DNA of 64,000 bases from Puffinus mauretanicus. Its lineage: Eukaryota > Chordata > Aves > Procellariiformes > Procellariidae. The stretch covers positions 2,046,001 to 2,110,000 of the forward strand of contig JAJKFH010002198.1 in assembly GCA_023333565.1 (NCBI GenBank), written 5' to 3'. Both the position numbers and the translations under genes were made by a program. The notes beneath the pieces were generated by a model. The model had not been told where the DNA came from, searched no databases, and was given only the letters and a program-made list of their open reading frames with translations. Shown piece after piece: positions 22,701-36,900 of the stretch (positions are counted from its first letter, which is position 1; each line of letters starts with the position of its first letter).

Positions 22701-25700
22701 ATCAGGAAACTGAAACGTTAAGGATTAACGAAAGTATTTGAAAAAAATAATAGTTATATAGTCCATCAAGTTTGAGAAGTGTCCAATTATTCCAATAATT
22801 TAGTTCAGACTGAGCATAGGCAGCTTTTTAAGTGCATTGTATTACGAGTTAAAGCATTCTTAGCAACAGCATAACCAGATTATGACAAATTTCTTTGAAT
22901 ATTGGTGTCTTGCTTTGGCTTTCTTCTCCTACATGACTAATTTAAGGAAAGGGAAAGGAGAGGCAGAGGAAAAGTAAAAGAGCTCTATTTCAGTCCTTCA
23001 GATAGGTAGGAGCTTATCAGTAATCAGACAGCTTATAATCATGAATTCAATCCAAAGTTCATAGAACACTGGGAGCAAAAATAAAAGTCAAACATAATCA
23101 AGAACTCTGTCAACAATGATACGGCTCACAGAAATGCGGTATAAAAGCAGCTGCGCAAAACACAGCTTACAAGCAAGGTTTATAGCTTTCTTTAAACTAA
23201 CCAAATAGAGGGGAAGTCAATGTTAGCCGTCTCATAATACTCAGTGAAGTGATGATAATATGACAGCATTATTTATCCTCTGAAATAACGACTCTTCAGG
23301 AACAGCTGAATTAGCCTTATCTTATAAATGGCTCAGGATTATAGACATATGTAATGGCAGAGCATTCATGCAGCCCTCCCATGGATAGCATCAGAATTAC
23401 AAGCTCCTTCTTTCTCTCATCTGTGTCACCCACAAAAGGCTGGGAGCACGGGTCAACGTTGCGCCCCTGGAGTCACCACGTCCATTCTAAACACAGAATG
23501 AAGTCATTCCTTCCCAAAGCCACATCCTTTTAAAAATGGCCAAAGGTTCTCTCTCTTGTCCAACTAGATTACACCCAAACGCAATGAACAAGAAGTTCCT
23601 ACATCTTGCAAGAACACTTTCTTCCTCTTTTTTTTTTTTTACGAATAACCCATCTTGCTTATTCACAATGTTAATATACTTGAAAAGGATTTAAATAGTG
23701 CCTTCTACATACACTCCAAGATTTCTATTTATTGATTTACTTGAAAGAGCTGTTCCTCCTTATGGTGCACAGGACAGAGAACTGGCAAACTTCTCATTTA
23801 AAAAAAAAAAAAAAAAGAAAATCTATTTTGAATTGTTTCTCCTCAGTTAGGCTCTAGTTCTTCTGGTTTTAAAAATGCGTACTAGATCTTTAACAAATAT
23901 GGTGAGCTTGTGGTTGAATCAGCTCAAGTATGTAAATTTTCCAAACGAAATCTAAGAGTATTCCTGCTCCATAGCCGACTCACATTCAGAACTAAATCAT
24001 ATGCATGACTATTTTATGACCTTGCTTGGAGTCAAGACAAAGTTGAGTTGCACTGCAATTTAAATTACCTCCAAACTTCTTTTGGCAAGAACAATCCCTT
24101 GACAGTAACTAGCACTATTCTTTAGAGACCTGATTTTCTAACACCAACACCTGCATTCATTTAATCTGAGCTTTTCAGACTCATTGGCATCACCTGCTGT
24201 AGATGCTAATGTGTTGCTTCAGGCTCTTGTTGGAAAGGTTGTTTGATGCCTCAATTCTCACAGGATTCACCACTTTGAGGCAGATCCTTCACTTCCTTCC
24301 TCTCCCCTGAGTATAATCACACCCACAAATCCTCTCTCAAAAGCCTTCAGCTGCTCTTTGATAGCTACATAGCTGGGCAGCCTATAAAGCAATTAAATTA
24401 CTTTCCTAACATGAAAAATGCTCTCTGCTGCTTCTAATGCAGTAAAGTCAAAATATCAACGATCTTCCAGGCAGGAAAAAGTGGACCATGAGATATTTTA
24501 AATACCTCTTATATGTTACTGTGGTGTTACCTATTTCTGAGTGGAATCATTTTTTTCCAGGCATTTGAAGCGAAGCCACCTGGAGGAGGGAACACAGCAG
24601 CTGCTCAACTGTGCCAAGCGACAAAACAGCTTAGAGGAAGAATTAAAGAATGGTAGACTATGTAATTGAATTGTAGTAAGAAGGTTATTACGCAGGATGT
24701 AATACAAGCTGAAATCTGGTCAGGATAACCCCAAATGGCACATTTTCTTTTATTAGTACAAATGGTTGAAACCTTGCTGTTATTTCTCATCCGAAAGGTT
24801 TCAGCTTTAATGCACGGCATTGATTAATTAGCACTATTCAAGAAGGTCCTGTATAACGCAGAGTCAAGCCATTAACTTCACTTGGCTGAAGATGAAACTC
24901 AGACTGTAAGTATTAAGTCCTGAATAAAGCTATATATTCTCCAATGGGAAATAATTTCCACACCACTAAAATGCCTGCATTGCTGTGGTGAAACACTGAC
25001 TATTTAACAGAGCACCACAACACCCATTTCACTTAGGAGAGGAAATGAAGACTGTCTACTCCATGGAAAACTACAGATGAGTAAACATGTTAAACCGGTA
25101 AAGCTCTTGCCAAAGAGAGGACATGGCAAAGACAATAGAATTAAAAAGTATTTGGATAAAAGCTACTGTAAACATAGGCAAGACTCTAGTTTGACACTAC
25201 ACTGAAGCATGGCTGTATTTTTATAGTCAATCTTGTGTAAGGCAAAAGAATCTAACAGAGGCAAAGTTCAGCTAGTATAGGCAACATGAAAGGCAACGAG
25301 CAGCACAAGGTTGTCCAAAACAGAATAAATAGTAAAAAACCAAAATAAAATAGTAAGAAAGACTAAGATTTTCTAGAAAAGAGGTGACACAGGATTCAAG
25401 ATAAGAGAAATTACATTGCAAAAACTAGTTAAATGAGTATTATTGATATACATTATTCTTTTCCAGTTACAAATAGAAAAAGTAGAAAATGGTTCAAAAA
25501 GTCTCACTTCTCCTGATCTTATTTTTTTGCAAACTCCTAGTTTTAATAAATTGGACATTCTGCTTATATATAAAAAGGCAGCAGGTAGAATACAACATGG
25601 CAAGTGTGTTATTTCTGTGAATGTCGAACCATCAAGCAAACAAAAGATCTGAAGAACACCACTGATTTGGATCAAATACTAGTATAACTGAAGAATTTTT

Positions 25701-25903
25701 TTTTTCATTGTGCTACATAACAACAGTTGTTAAAGTACTGTATCTTCCAGCCTGAAAGTTTCTATCATTCTGAGAGAGCCTTTGCGTACTTAAAATGTAG
25801 AGTCCACTTGAACAAGTGCAGTGGCTCCAGAGATGCAATTGCTGTAGCTCCAACAAAATAAAAAGAACTATAGGAAGCATTGAGCTCTTCGTGCTTATCT
25901 TGG

Positions 25904-25920
25904 CCTGTTTTTAAAACAGG
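25904..25920. repeat. 17-bp palindrome
   Basis: CCTGTTTT and AAAACAGG flank a single T, making a perfect inverted repeat of two 8-bp arms. Confidence 0.85.
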
Positions 25921-26799
25921 AAATAACAATATTGCACGCACAGCCAACTCCAGAGTGTAATATATCCCCTTCTAAGATAAGTATCTAAGATAGATGTAGG
26001 AGAAGAATTGCCTTCTGGAGTTGTCTGCCTCTCCCCATTGACAACTGAGAGACACCAGATGAATCCTACCTTTATTATAAAGATCTGTGTAATAAGAGAT
26101 GCACAGTAATGGATTCAGAACACAGATAAAGCATGCAATTTAAAAAAATGGTATAGGTTTTATTTTAGAGGAAAGAAATTATTTTCCAAGTTTGCTCATC
26201 TCTCACAGGAGGATGATCCTCTCCCCCCCAAACAACTTCTTTTTTAAAGGGTATCCATATAATTTAAACTATTCTTTCATCTTTTTATGTATGTGTGCAT
26301 GTCTATATACATATATATACACACTACACAAAAAAAGACATCAGTTAATGACATACTGTAAATTAACATTTGAGATATAACAGCATATATAATGTTTAGA
26401 ATAATAAATATGTCTCACCAATCCAGTGGTACCAATTATTCAAAATCAGTATTCTGATGAATCTAAATTATTTCCTTAATATTAGCATGGCAAAGAACTA
26501 CTTTTGATACCAATTCTATTCACTGCAGCATTTAAGCAAATAATGTAGCGGAAAAATTAAAATTTGCCAAGAGAAATGCTTACCCACAGAAATTTATAGC
26601 ACAAATTAGTTGCTACAAACCACTGTAAAATGCACTCAACTCACATAAAATGCAGTCAAAAGACGTGTTTATGTAAAGCTATAGAAAACAGTATAATACA
26701 AAGGGAAGTAAAATGAGAGGAAAGCTGATAAGGGGAAGCGTTACATGGTTTTATGAAAAGCAGACATTAAACTTAACAGAGAAGGATATTAAAGATTAA

Positions 26800-26820
26800 G
26801 TTGCTTTTGTCAAAAGCAAC
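26800..26820. repeat. 21-bp palindrome
   Basis: GTTGCTTTTG and CAAAAGCAAC flank a single T. The 10-bp arms are perfectly complementary. No gene is nearby to suggest a transcription terminator or operator. Confidence 0.85.
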
Positions 26821-27659
26821 TCCACAAAAGTCGCTCCTTAAAGTTTTGAGGATTTTATGCTGGTTTACCCCAACTTTGTTAATTCTCTGGTAAAGAAGGG
26901 TATCCAATAGCATTTCTGTGTAACCAGAGAGCCTGAAAAGGTGAACATTATCTACAAACAGTAGTTATTGTATCAGAAAGTATGACGGATCTACTTATAA
27001 ACATCTGCACCGATTTAGTTTTCTAGCAACAGTTCAGATCTCAATGAGATAGTTCTTTCCAAGCTAACAAATTGCCAATATCTAGATGCTTTTAGTGACA
27101 ACAGTAAAAGGAAAAAAAAGTGTCTTATCTAAATTTCTGAATAAATTTCTCAGATTTAATATAGAGCTCATCTAAAAGCAATGAATGCAGAATTGAACTG
27201 TGGATGCCTGCTGTAACAGCATGAATTAAACTTATGAATCTCATTCCTCCCCTTCTCAAGCACTTCATTAGTCCTTTGAAAAGCCTAGATTTTGTTTCCC
27301 TGAGCTGAGAAATGTAAATTGCTTTTCAGAAGCTGTCTCTTTTCTACCAGTTTCTCCTTTTTCCCCATTTCTCCTATTGCTGATGCTGGCTAAGAGAATA
27401 ATCAAAGTTAGAGGAGATATAGATACCGTATGCATTTGATCAGTTGGAAGTCAGAGAACTGCAGTGATTCTTACCTGGTTTCTACGTTGTGCTTTGCGAA
27501 GCTACTTTTCAAATGGGTCTTAAAATGATTATGCTTCATTCGGGCACATGTCCTTATAACAGTTCTCTGCTTTTAGGTAAATTATAGGATAACATTGGTA
27601 TGTTGAAAAAAAATTAAAATAAAATAAAAAATGAATCCATACCTCTTTTTAAAGGTAAA

Positions 27660-27890
27660 TTTCAGTGGCCTGTATTGTTCAACAGTTTCATCAGTGACCT
27701 GCTGATCGCCAAAGAGGTCCCGTTGGCAAATACGCAACTGACAGTAAATTAGGGGGAGTGCTGACACGGCTCATGGCAGAGCCTCCAGCCGGAAAGACCT
27801 TTATACTCTTGAGGTTTGGGCCAACAGAAACCTCATGACATTCCCCAGGTGTCAGGGTGGGTTCGTGGCACTGAATAAACCCCAGTGTGA
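27660..27890 (+). mobile_element. Old CR1 LINE reverse transcriptase fragment
   Basis: This is coding-region CR1 sequence on the plus strand, heavily decayed. TTCAACAGTTTCATCAGTGA corresponds to the FN(I)FI(N/S)DL motif. GACAGTAAATTAGGGGGAGT follows a degenerate FADDTKLGG motif. GGGCCAACAGAAACCTCATG corresponds to the WANRNLM segment typical of CR1. Several small indels and stops interrupt the frame. Beyond about 27890 the match (AATAAACCCCAGTG-like block) fades, though the GC-rich stretch to about 28020 may still belong to it. No 3' terminus is present. The second catalytic Asp region is altered, so this is a dead fossil. Confidence 0.72.
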
Positions 27891-28655
27891 GTAGGGACCA
27901 GAAGTGGAGGGGATGGGCAGACAGTCCCAGCAAGGGCAGAGCCGTGGCTGCCCTCATCCGGGTGAGCGATGGTCCCACCTGGAATGGGAGGAGACCTCCC
28001 AAGGGCCTTACAGCCAACATGTCCCTAAGTTTTATAAATACTCGTGAGTATTCTAATTATTTAGATGATTGGGGGGGTAGGGGAGGAGTAATTCAGTCTC
28101 TTTAAAAACACTTTTTTTTTTTAATATTATTTACTCCGATTATCAAAGTCCTGCTTTCCTCTCCCACAATTGGGGTCACACAGCTTTTAAATATCTGAAT
28201 ATTATCTTGTTTATTTCAGAATTATGCTCACATAAAAATCTAGTTCCAACATGTATATTTTTGTAACATAAACCTCCAAAACCTCCGAAATAATAAGCAT
28301 TCAGAAAGGAACTCTGCCTGCTAACTATAGAAGAACAAAGAAAAAATTACTGCTTGCTCTAAGCAGCATACTTTTTATTAGTATTTTTTTCAGAAGTGCC
28401 TATTGAATCCTTTCTGTGAGAAACTCCAGGAGTTATCAAAAACTCAGGCTTCTCAGGGATGGGGAAGCACCGTCTGGACTGCCTCCAGCAGTCAGTGACC
28501 ACCAAACAGGAGACGGATATATTTAGTTTTTATTAAAACAAAACAAAGTTTTTCTAGGCATGTTTTTGGGTGCTTAATCCTAGGTAACTTTAAGGTCCTC
28601 AATTTTCATAGTAAGCATTTAGCATATTTTCTCAAGCTGGCTATCCAAAATTAAA

Positions 28656-28677
28656 ACAGTGTAATTAATTACACTGT
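28656..28677. repeat. 22-bp perfect palindrome with homeodomain-type core
   Basis: The arm ACAGTGTAATT is followed immediately by its exact reverse complement AATTACACTGT with no spacer. The core TAATTAATTA contains overlapping TAAT sites in both orientations, the recognition core of many homeodomain proteins. By a rough composition-based estimate, a perfect palindrome of this arm length is expected about 0.02 times in a window this size. Confidence 0.85.
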
Positions 28678-29043
28678 AAACCGGGCTGCTGTGTGGGTCA
28701 GAAGTGTAAGCAGGCAGGAGAGGCGATGCCACATGCGGTGATGCCATGTGCCTCCTCCTGCCAGCCCCGCCACCCTGAGAAACATGAAAGGAGAACACAC
28801 AAGCACAGGGCAGCAGATTTGCCTAACACTTACAGAGGCTGAAATAAGCAAAATTCTGAGGTGAACGATCAAAATATAGCAATCGTCGGGTCCTATATCA
28901 TACAAAAGAGCTTCCCCAAAACTCATCTGTTGCCACCAACCAAGAGGAACCCAAAAGAGATGGTGAGGATGCAACTGCTGGCATCTCCTGGCCTCCAGAC
29001 TTGCACACAAGTGATGCTGGCCAGATCACCTGGACATGTATTT

Positions 29044-29077
29044 CAGTGCAGTGAGCACGCCAGTGCAGTGAGAACAC
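29044..29077 (+). repeat. Two-unit 17-bp tandem repeat
   Basis: CAGTGCAGTGAGCACGC is followed directly by CAGTGCAGTGAGAACAC, a second unit with two differences. It is a short local duplication with no evident function. Confidence 0.8.
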
Positions 29078-30070
29078 AAATGGGTAAAATCAACTTGATC
29101 TCGGATTATCTAAACTAAAGCCACCTCTCCCATCAAATAGATCTCTCACGGAGCTAATTGCACGAATTTCCAGCAGCTCAACAAGGTCTGACTTTGAGGG
29201 GAGGTGCTGGTGCTGCTAGGGCACAAAAGGCAGTTGATGATTGATCTGGCTTTCCTAGATCGCACGCCATTTAAACCCTTCCAGCTTTCCAGGATCCTCC
29301 CCTATCAAACTGATAATGGGTTGGATAGTTCTGTACTGCATCTTGGTCTTCCATTGGGAACTTTACCTTCATAACAGGAGAATAAAAATCTAAACGGATC
29401 TGAAGCATTGCCGTATATTCTTATATCACTAATTGTTAATGAGAAAAAAAACTTGACTAACATTCTAAGGACAAATAATCAAATAAAACAAATAATCAGT
29501 TTACAAGTATTTGCATGTGGCTTTTTTTTACCCTAATAAAACTGGCAAGCCCTTAGCCTTTTGTAGAAAATGACTGCCATTGCTTTTTTACAGTAGCACA
29601 GTAGAAAGGCTAAAATTAAATATTAATTAATTGGATATATTTTCAAGCAAGTTTGCTGGAGCTTTAAAACCAGCACTTTCTTTAAGAGCCTCATGCAGTT
29701 AAAGAGCATAGAATTTAAACACAACAGTAACATTACCACAGGGCCTCTTCTCTTTCCAAGCATCTTTACTCGTTCACTTGTTTTTTTTAAATGCAAAAAG
29801 CCCACAGAGGTAGTTACTTGGCACAAATAATTTATGAATTCAGAAGAAAACTATGCACAAATTCAAACCTATAGAAAGTGAAAATATTTTGCTGTTATTT
29901 TCCTGTCCCCGTTCAGATAAAGAAATTGCTTGCAGCAGTTCATTTAAAGCCAAATCCTATCACACTCACATTAAAAGGATGCTCTTTAAGAGGAAATAAA
30001 ATGACACACCGATCCATTGACCAGCACATCAATCAGGACACGCTGATAGAGAATCATTAGTCAAGATTCC

Positions 30071-30094
30071 CTACTAATAGAAAATCATTAGTAG
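30071..30094. repeat. Inverted repeat overlapping a local direct duplication
   Basis: CTACTAAT and ATTAGTAG form perfect 8-bp arms around an eight-base loop. The right half (AAAATCATTAGT) also repeats AGAATCATTAGT found about 33 bases upstream, so local duplication probably built the structure. Confidence 0.7.
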
Positions 30095-30973
30095 ACAGCA
30101 CATCAGCCGCAATACCTCTTAGGTTACACTGAGCCTGCCCTTAACCAACACCTAACTTTGAGGCTGGTTTCTCTGTAGCTTTTGAAGCTTCTGTGGCATA
30201 ATTTATTCAAGACTCTTGACATAGTGCAGTCCTTCTAGATCACAATACCAGCTTGAAAACAAAGTACACAGAAGTGTGTGGAAATGAAAGCAAAAGGACA
30301 AAGGGGAGTTCTTACTTTATTTGAATGTACTGAGGTAGCGTTAAAAACCTAGTTTAAATTCACCCAAACCAGAAATTTTCAAGACAAACACTAACAGTTA
30401 TTCCTTTGTTTCTGTTTATTAGCTGCATGCATCTCAGTTCAGGATATATCTCAGTAGGATTGTGACTACTTCCATAAATAATGCATGCTTCATTTTGATT
30501 CTGTCAGGGTACCTGCTATGCCCACTTATTCTGGCATCCAAGCAAAGCCCATGATGTGTTTGGACAGCCCGGCTCGCAGGTGGCATGGCAGGACGGACCC
30601 AGATTCACTGAATGCATCTGTGTGAACTCTGACAGAGCAACACTAAGCAAAATCAGTGGCAGTCTAGAGAACCCTGAACTTCCACAGGAAGGAGAAAGCA
30701 ATGGAAATAACAAAATTGATTGTTTTTAATACTTACTAATAATGATTTACAGTTAAAATGGAGCACTTCAGTTACAACACTATCTGTAAACTGCGACAAG
30801 CCATCAGCACAGAGGCTGAAACAAGAGTTCAGAAGCAGAAACATCTGAAATGCAAGCTTTCCATTACTTAGTGTTGATATAGAAGATTTCAGTACATGGT
30901 TTTTGACAGATAGTTTTGAGTTGAGAAATTGAGATCCAGGGCTAGACTTTCTCCATGTCTTCTTCTTGTGGCC

Positions 30974-30995
30974 TTTTTTTTTTTTTTTTTTTTTT
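30974..30995 (+). repeat. 22-base poly(T) tract
   Basis: An uninterrupted T run. No recognisable retrocopy is attached on either side. Confidence 0.9.
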
Positions 30996-33900
30996 GATTA
31001 AAAGTCAGGTAATAGGACTGTAACACTACCTAGCAGTTGCTGATGTTGTCCCTACAAGTTGTTTATACTATATAACACTCAGAAAATACAGCTGGTAAGT
31101 ATTACGACTTTGGGATACTTGCTACAGTTTTTTTATTGAACTTCCTAGACTTATTTTCAGTGTGCCTTCCAAGTAAGTTGATCCGATTATGTACTAAAAA
31201 TTCCTTCGTTATTCTTATAACTTAACATAAGGTCTGTACCACTTACCTTGTTTGTAGATGTCCTGACCTTTAATGTTTTATATATTCTCTTTTTAGTTAT
31301 TATAAATGTCTCCTAACCATCACCTGGCTTCTGCTTTTTATTGCTTCTTTGTCATTCTGTGCTGACTTTACATATTCAATATCTTTAAAAGAATCCGTTC
31401 AATATTAAAATACCTTATGGATTTTCTCAATATATAGGAGACAACTAAGATTTCACACTTTTTATTCTTATTGTTTGTTTTTTTTCGTTTTGTTTTTTTT
31501 TAATCTCAGTGGAGTTGACTACTTTCCAGCCACAAAAAACTGCCAAAGTTGATATCAACTGGTCCAATGCAGAATGAAGATACAGAAGACACTCAATAAC
31601 TACAGGCTGATGCACAATTTTGCATTTCCAGTACTCCTTCCTTGTAAGAGATTCCACTTCCCTTTCACATAAGTTGTTCTCATATCCCACCATCTCCTCT
31701 AAAAGCCTGACTTCATCACCTTCACGTATCTTTCTGTAGTAGGTTTCCCTGGTCTAGCTGATGGAGTATAGAATTCGGGAACAAACTGGAACTATTATCA
31801 TCATCATTATTATTTTACAGATTATAAATGTATATTACTGTTTTGAATATAGTTTCTTCTCTTGTAAGGTTTGAATTTGACAAGTAAGGCTTATTTAGCC
31901 TCCAGATATCATTCTGCAAGCTACTCCAGTAAGGGTAGAAAATCCACTAGGTTTCACATCATATGTGGTGACATTCAGTTTACTTCCTGATGTCCGCCTT
32001 AGCTTTCATCTGGTTAGAAAGAAGCAGTGGGGTAACTCACTGAGCTTTTGAGAGCCTACGTGAGTCTTGAGTGGAGAGCGAGGGGGGATGAAGATGCCCT
32101 TTCACACACACGTCCTCTTTGCTTGAAGAATTTGACTTGCAAAGAGGAACAATTCTGACAAATAAGACTGCCAAAGCAAGCAGCGTTTTTTTTTTAATTG
32201 TCAGGGCAACTTAAAACAGCATTTCTTAAACAATTTAAGACGTCATCACACTATTTTTTTTTTTTTTTAGTTCGGCCACAAAGGAAACACTATGGACTGG
32301 ATTCTGTTCTCATGCTGGTGGACACAGGGAATAACTGCAGTAAAATATGGTGTGGCAGACCTCTGGAAAAGGAGACAAAATTCTGCAGTGTTTACACATA
32401 TGGGATAGACATCCTTTTCTCTGTTTAAAGAAGTTAGTTCTTCCACCAGACCTGTCACAAAGCTTATTTCATCATGAATCAGTGCACATTCAGGATGCAA
32501 AAACAGGCTCAGAAATGTACGGCACATTGCTGATAAGGAAGAGGAGAAAAGAAAAGGTCAAGTCTTTGAAGCAAGTCGGCTAATTCGGCAAATAAAAAGC
32601 TTGGTTAGGGAACAATGCAGAACTCAATGAATACCCGGGGAACTGCCTCGCAGAATCAACAGGTGCTAGATAACCCATCAAACAATATCTTTTTTTTTTC
32701 TCAATAATTTGCCAGCGGAAACAAGTGAGGTGATGTTTTCTTTGCTATTTATCCGGCTCCCTGGTTTCAGAGTTGTATGATTAGTACCTGGGAGACATAT
32801 CATTTGAAATGCAAAGCCAGCTGAAATTGGTAACAGAGAGGCAGACAGAAGATGCCCTCCAAACGATGAAAAAGATGTGCTATATGTCTGTCCATTTCAC
32901 TGTGTAAATACCTACTTCCACCAAAAATAATAGTAACCAGTTTTGCTGGTAAATGTCTCTATGCGCTTATATGGGATACTGAAACACAGCTTTCCATTAA
33001 CAAGTGCAAACACACCTCTGGAAACTGTATTGCCTCTGTCTTAGTTCATTGCAGTACTTAAACATATCATAAGAATGGCTTTGACTAATGCCGTTAATTT
33101 GCCTCTTCTATTCTCAATGCTTGCATCTCTCTGCTTTTCTCACTACTTCTGCATACCTCTAAGGACTCTGAAATCTGGAACAAGAATAGAAAAGGAAAGA
33201 TACCTTTCACGCTGGCATGTCATATCTTTTCTAACTTGAACCCTCGACATAGAATTAAGGTAACAAACACTTACAGACAGATTTTAACAATGGCTAAGCA
33301 ACTATCCCAGAAAATTCAGTACCATTCCCAAATAAACTTTGGCGTAAGAGCCATGTCAAAACCCTTAAAAAGGAGAAGAGCAAGACAGTGGGGATTTTAA
33401 CCTCAGATGCTTAACCTGATATTTGGACAGGAGACTGGGCTGCTATTTCTGGTGTGTTAAAGAGCAGTCAGTGGAACATTTTGATATCCAAATTTGGTTT
33501 GTCAATGCATTTAGCCAAATGAACTAGTGCTTTGGATCTCATTATTGCATGTCTGGACACTGTAAATCAGAAGTGATAGTTCAGTTATACTATGAGGAGC
33601 CTTGCTTTTAATATTGTTGTTTATACAATACTTAACATTGCTCACGGATACTATAATCAGACTAATCGTAGGCACAAACCATAGAAGCAGTGTAAAAATA
33701 AAACTGAAAACTTCTTTCTAAATATTTTCTCCAATTTATTTTTTTCCCTGTGTTTTGAATTATATTTGTAACATAGTTACAGTTATTTTGTTCTTAAGTA
33801 CGTTGTGGTATGTGTCATACCAAAAAGAACATTTGGCGGAAATCTAATTTGAACTAAGACACTCCACACGGAGGTGAAGATGCTTTCAAGCTGAAGGGAA

Positions 33901-36900
33901 AGATAACATTTCAAGCTGTGTATCAGGATCTTTGCACAGCTCTAAAATCATCCAAAAGACAGAAAAATTTTGTATGGTTATTTTTTGAAGTTAAGTTTTT
34001 AAAACATCCTCAAACATCTTAAGAAAAAGAACTGGGTTTTACGTATTCAGTAAATTAACAACTCTAGGCTAGTCCGTATGAAAGCAATGGTAACGACATC
34101 CAATGTGGGTCACTGCAAACTTTTAGTTCCTTCTCTGAAGTCAAGTATTTAAGAGGTACGTAGAGGAACAAAACTTACCATGGACAAGGAAGAGGAGAAG
34201 TATGTATCATGTTTCAGATGACTGTAAATCATCCAATCGGTAGCCCATTATACCACATGCTGATGAAAGACTTTGCCATAACCATCAAGATCTTAAAAAA
34301 CAAAACAAAAAAACCACAAAAGATAATCAGTCATTGAAATAGTGAAAACTGAGTGTTCCTTATTTAAAATACAATTTCACTGCTCTTTAAAGCATACTTT
34401 TTAAAAGACAGTTAGAAAAGAGCCTGTTGCACACCACTGCCATCCAGCAAGAGCTTCTCTTACAACCACTGCAACGTATTTTGCTCAGATACTTCATTTG
34501 CAGTTCTTTTGCAGTTTTTCTGGCTTTCAGCTGACTTTTCAGCATTCGGATCTTTTATTCATTGTTGTTTAAGGATGATAGATTTATGCATCAGCATTTT
34601 ACTCAAAACAACATTTTCCAGCGCTACTTTATTTTCCTTTTTGTTTCGTTTATGCAGGTCACAGTCCACTTTCCATCAAAGCATAAAATCCACGCTAGCC
34701 AAAACTAACCTCCAAGGCGCATCACGGGGAAGAGCGCCGCATGCGAGCGGGCAGCCTGGCTGGGCTGCAGCCTGGCACACGCGTTGGCAGGCGGCTGACA
34801 ACGCCAACACCTCTAACACAAGGTATGCTGCTTAACTTGGGTTAGGAGCGCACGCAGAACAAGGAACACCCATCATCAGCAACGTATTCCTATTAATTAC
34901 GTGTTTCTATTTCACTAAACATGAAGGCCAGAATGATACAAAGCTCACTTGAGGATCTGATCTCAAAGTTGCGTTTTTAAACACAAACGATGGGCAGAAA
35001 GGCAAGAGAAGCGGGCTCCAGGCTAAGAGGCTGAGGTAGAAGCCAATGGAGTTTCACTGAATAACATATAATGTCAGCAATTTTCACCAATCTTCTTTCC
35101 TCCCAATAAATCCTTAACAGAGCTTCTTGAAAAAAATTTTTTACGGGACCATTCTTTCATGGTTCCTCCAAAACCCCAGAAAGTGCAGCCACTTAAACTG
35201 ACACAGTGGTTCGAACTGAAAATTTGACAAATTTGGGTTTGTTTGGTTTTGGGGTTTTTTTTTTGCTCAAAGCAAAAAGGGATGGGAGAGTTCTACCAGT
35301 CTTGAAGCATCCCATTTAAATAGTTTCAGATTTAAATGTTTTCTCTCAAAAGAGGCTTTTTATTTCATTCATATTTAATGTCAAATCTTAGGTTAAAAGA
35401 AAGTCAAGACTAATGTGAAAGTGTGATCCCAGCACGGTGGTTCCTCCTTCATGGAACATTTTGAAAGTGGGGGATTCCTAAAACACACTTTTCATCAGAT
35501 ACAGAATGAGATTTCAAAGATCTCTCTGAAGTGAGGTTTTATATTTTCCACAGAACTGCACAGATATTAAAAGCTAGGGAATTTATTTTAAGGAGAAAAG
35601 CTCAGGTAAAATGAATATAATTTTCTGACCATTTTCCACAGATTATTTGTGTCTGCATCAATCACACTTTTCTTTTGTCCCCTTCTGCTGAAATTGTACA
35701 TCTAAACTCTGTTAATAGCTTAAGGGCAGCTACATAACCCTTCCAAACATTTAACCTTTCTGGTCTGCCTTTCTTCTCTAAAAACCCATTAGAAATACTG
35801 AATTACAGGTTCAGCCAAGTGATACGTAAATTTATGAAAATTGGATGGGTAGAAAATCTCATTACACAAATTTACTATAACCAACTCTTATCCAGATCTA
35901 TTTTACAAGGGAAATAAATTCTTAATTGTCCTAAACATGAGAATACTTTATCATGGTGGAGACCTGCATGAAAGACAAAACAAATATGCTTAGGAAAAGG
36001 CATTCTACTCACATACAATAGTTTTTGATGTGGACGTTCTTCTAAATACTTCTCTGTACTCATTTTCTAATGCTCTTTCAAAGGACAAAATTACCTATTT
36101 TCAAGTATAGTCAGGCTTTGTCCAGACAATCAGCAACTTTAAGCAGATCCTATACCAGGCTACTTATTGCTGCTACTTCTCGCGTCCCTGCTGACTTTTC
36201 AAGCACATGGGAACAACAGGAGTGGGGAATTGGTCCAATGCAAAAATAACTTGTCAAAAACTTTTTTTTTTTTTTAGAGGCAGGTCTGGTTTCCCCACTC
36301 AGCTCACCGCTTGGCTACAAAACCCACAATGCTGGCGTAACAGATGAGGTAGCGCAGGGGTAGGCACAGAGAGGAGAAAATAAACTTAACCTGCCACTGC
36401 TACTACTGAAACGCACATCAAACTGCGCCCTTGTTTTGAGAAATATTTTATCGATGAATACAGTATGTATATAAATACATTAGTATTTTAATCCAGTATT
36501 GCAAGTTCACAGCTTTGCTATGTCAATGTACTATGCAGTACAAACTTCTAAAATTTAAGGCTTTCTAAAGACAAAATTAGATTCAAATAAAATGTGAAAA
36601 ATGTGGAACAGAATTGAAATGGTTATTTGGGGTGTTTTACAGGATATTCTCTTTTTTTTCTTCAAAGTCTAAAAGAACCAATATCTTTATGATAAGTTCC
36701 TCCCATAACTTATTTAGATAAAGTGATCTATTTGTTATTTTATTCAAATGACTTTCTTTTCATCATTTCCAGCTCTGAACTTATGAAAGGGCATCAGCCT
36801 GGCCCTGCCAAGACGGTGAGGTGGGTAATCAGATAATTAGTTTTCCCCTACATTGCTCCTTAAACAGGTTTAGACTTCATTGAATGACTTCCTTCCAGGT

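Larger units (their letters stand above)
16831..27659. other. Long unique AT-rich stretch, no recognised gene
   Basis: Nearly 11 kb with no identifiable gene. Notable items are a 10-bp-stem hairpin (17490-17512), a G-rich purine tract (18334-18362), a 26-base poly(A) (19692-19717), GC-richer patches at 17760-18000 and 19920-20240, and palindromes at 25904 and 26800. A 128-codon open frame at 20835-21221 was considered and not accepted. The patch at 20040-20100 may be distantly related to the repeat at 7.1 and 10.4 kb. Confidence 0.5.
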
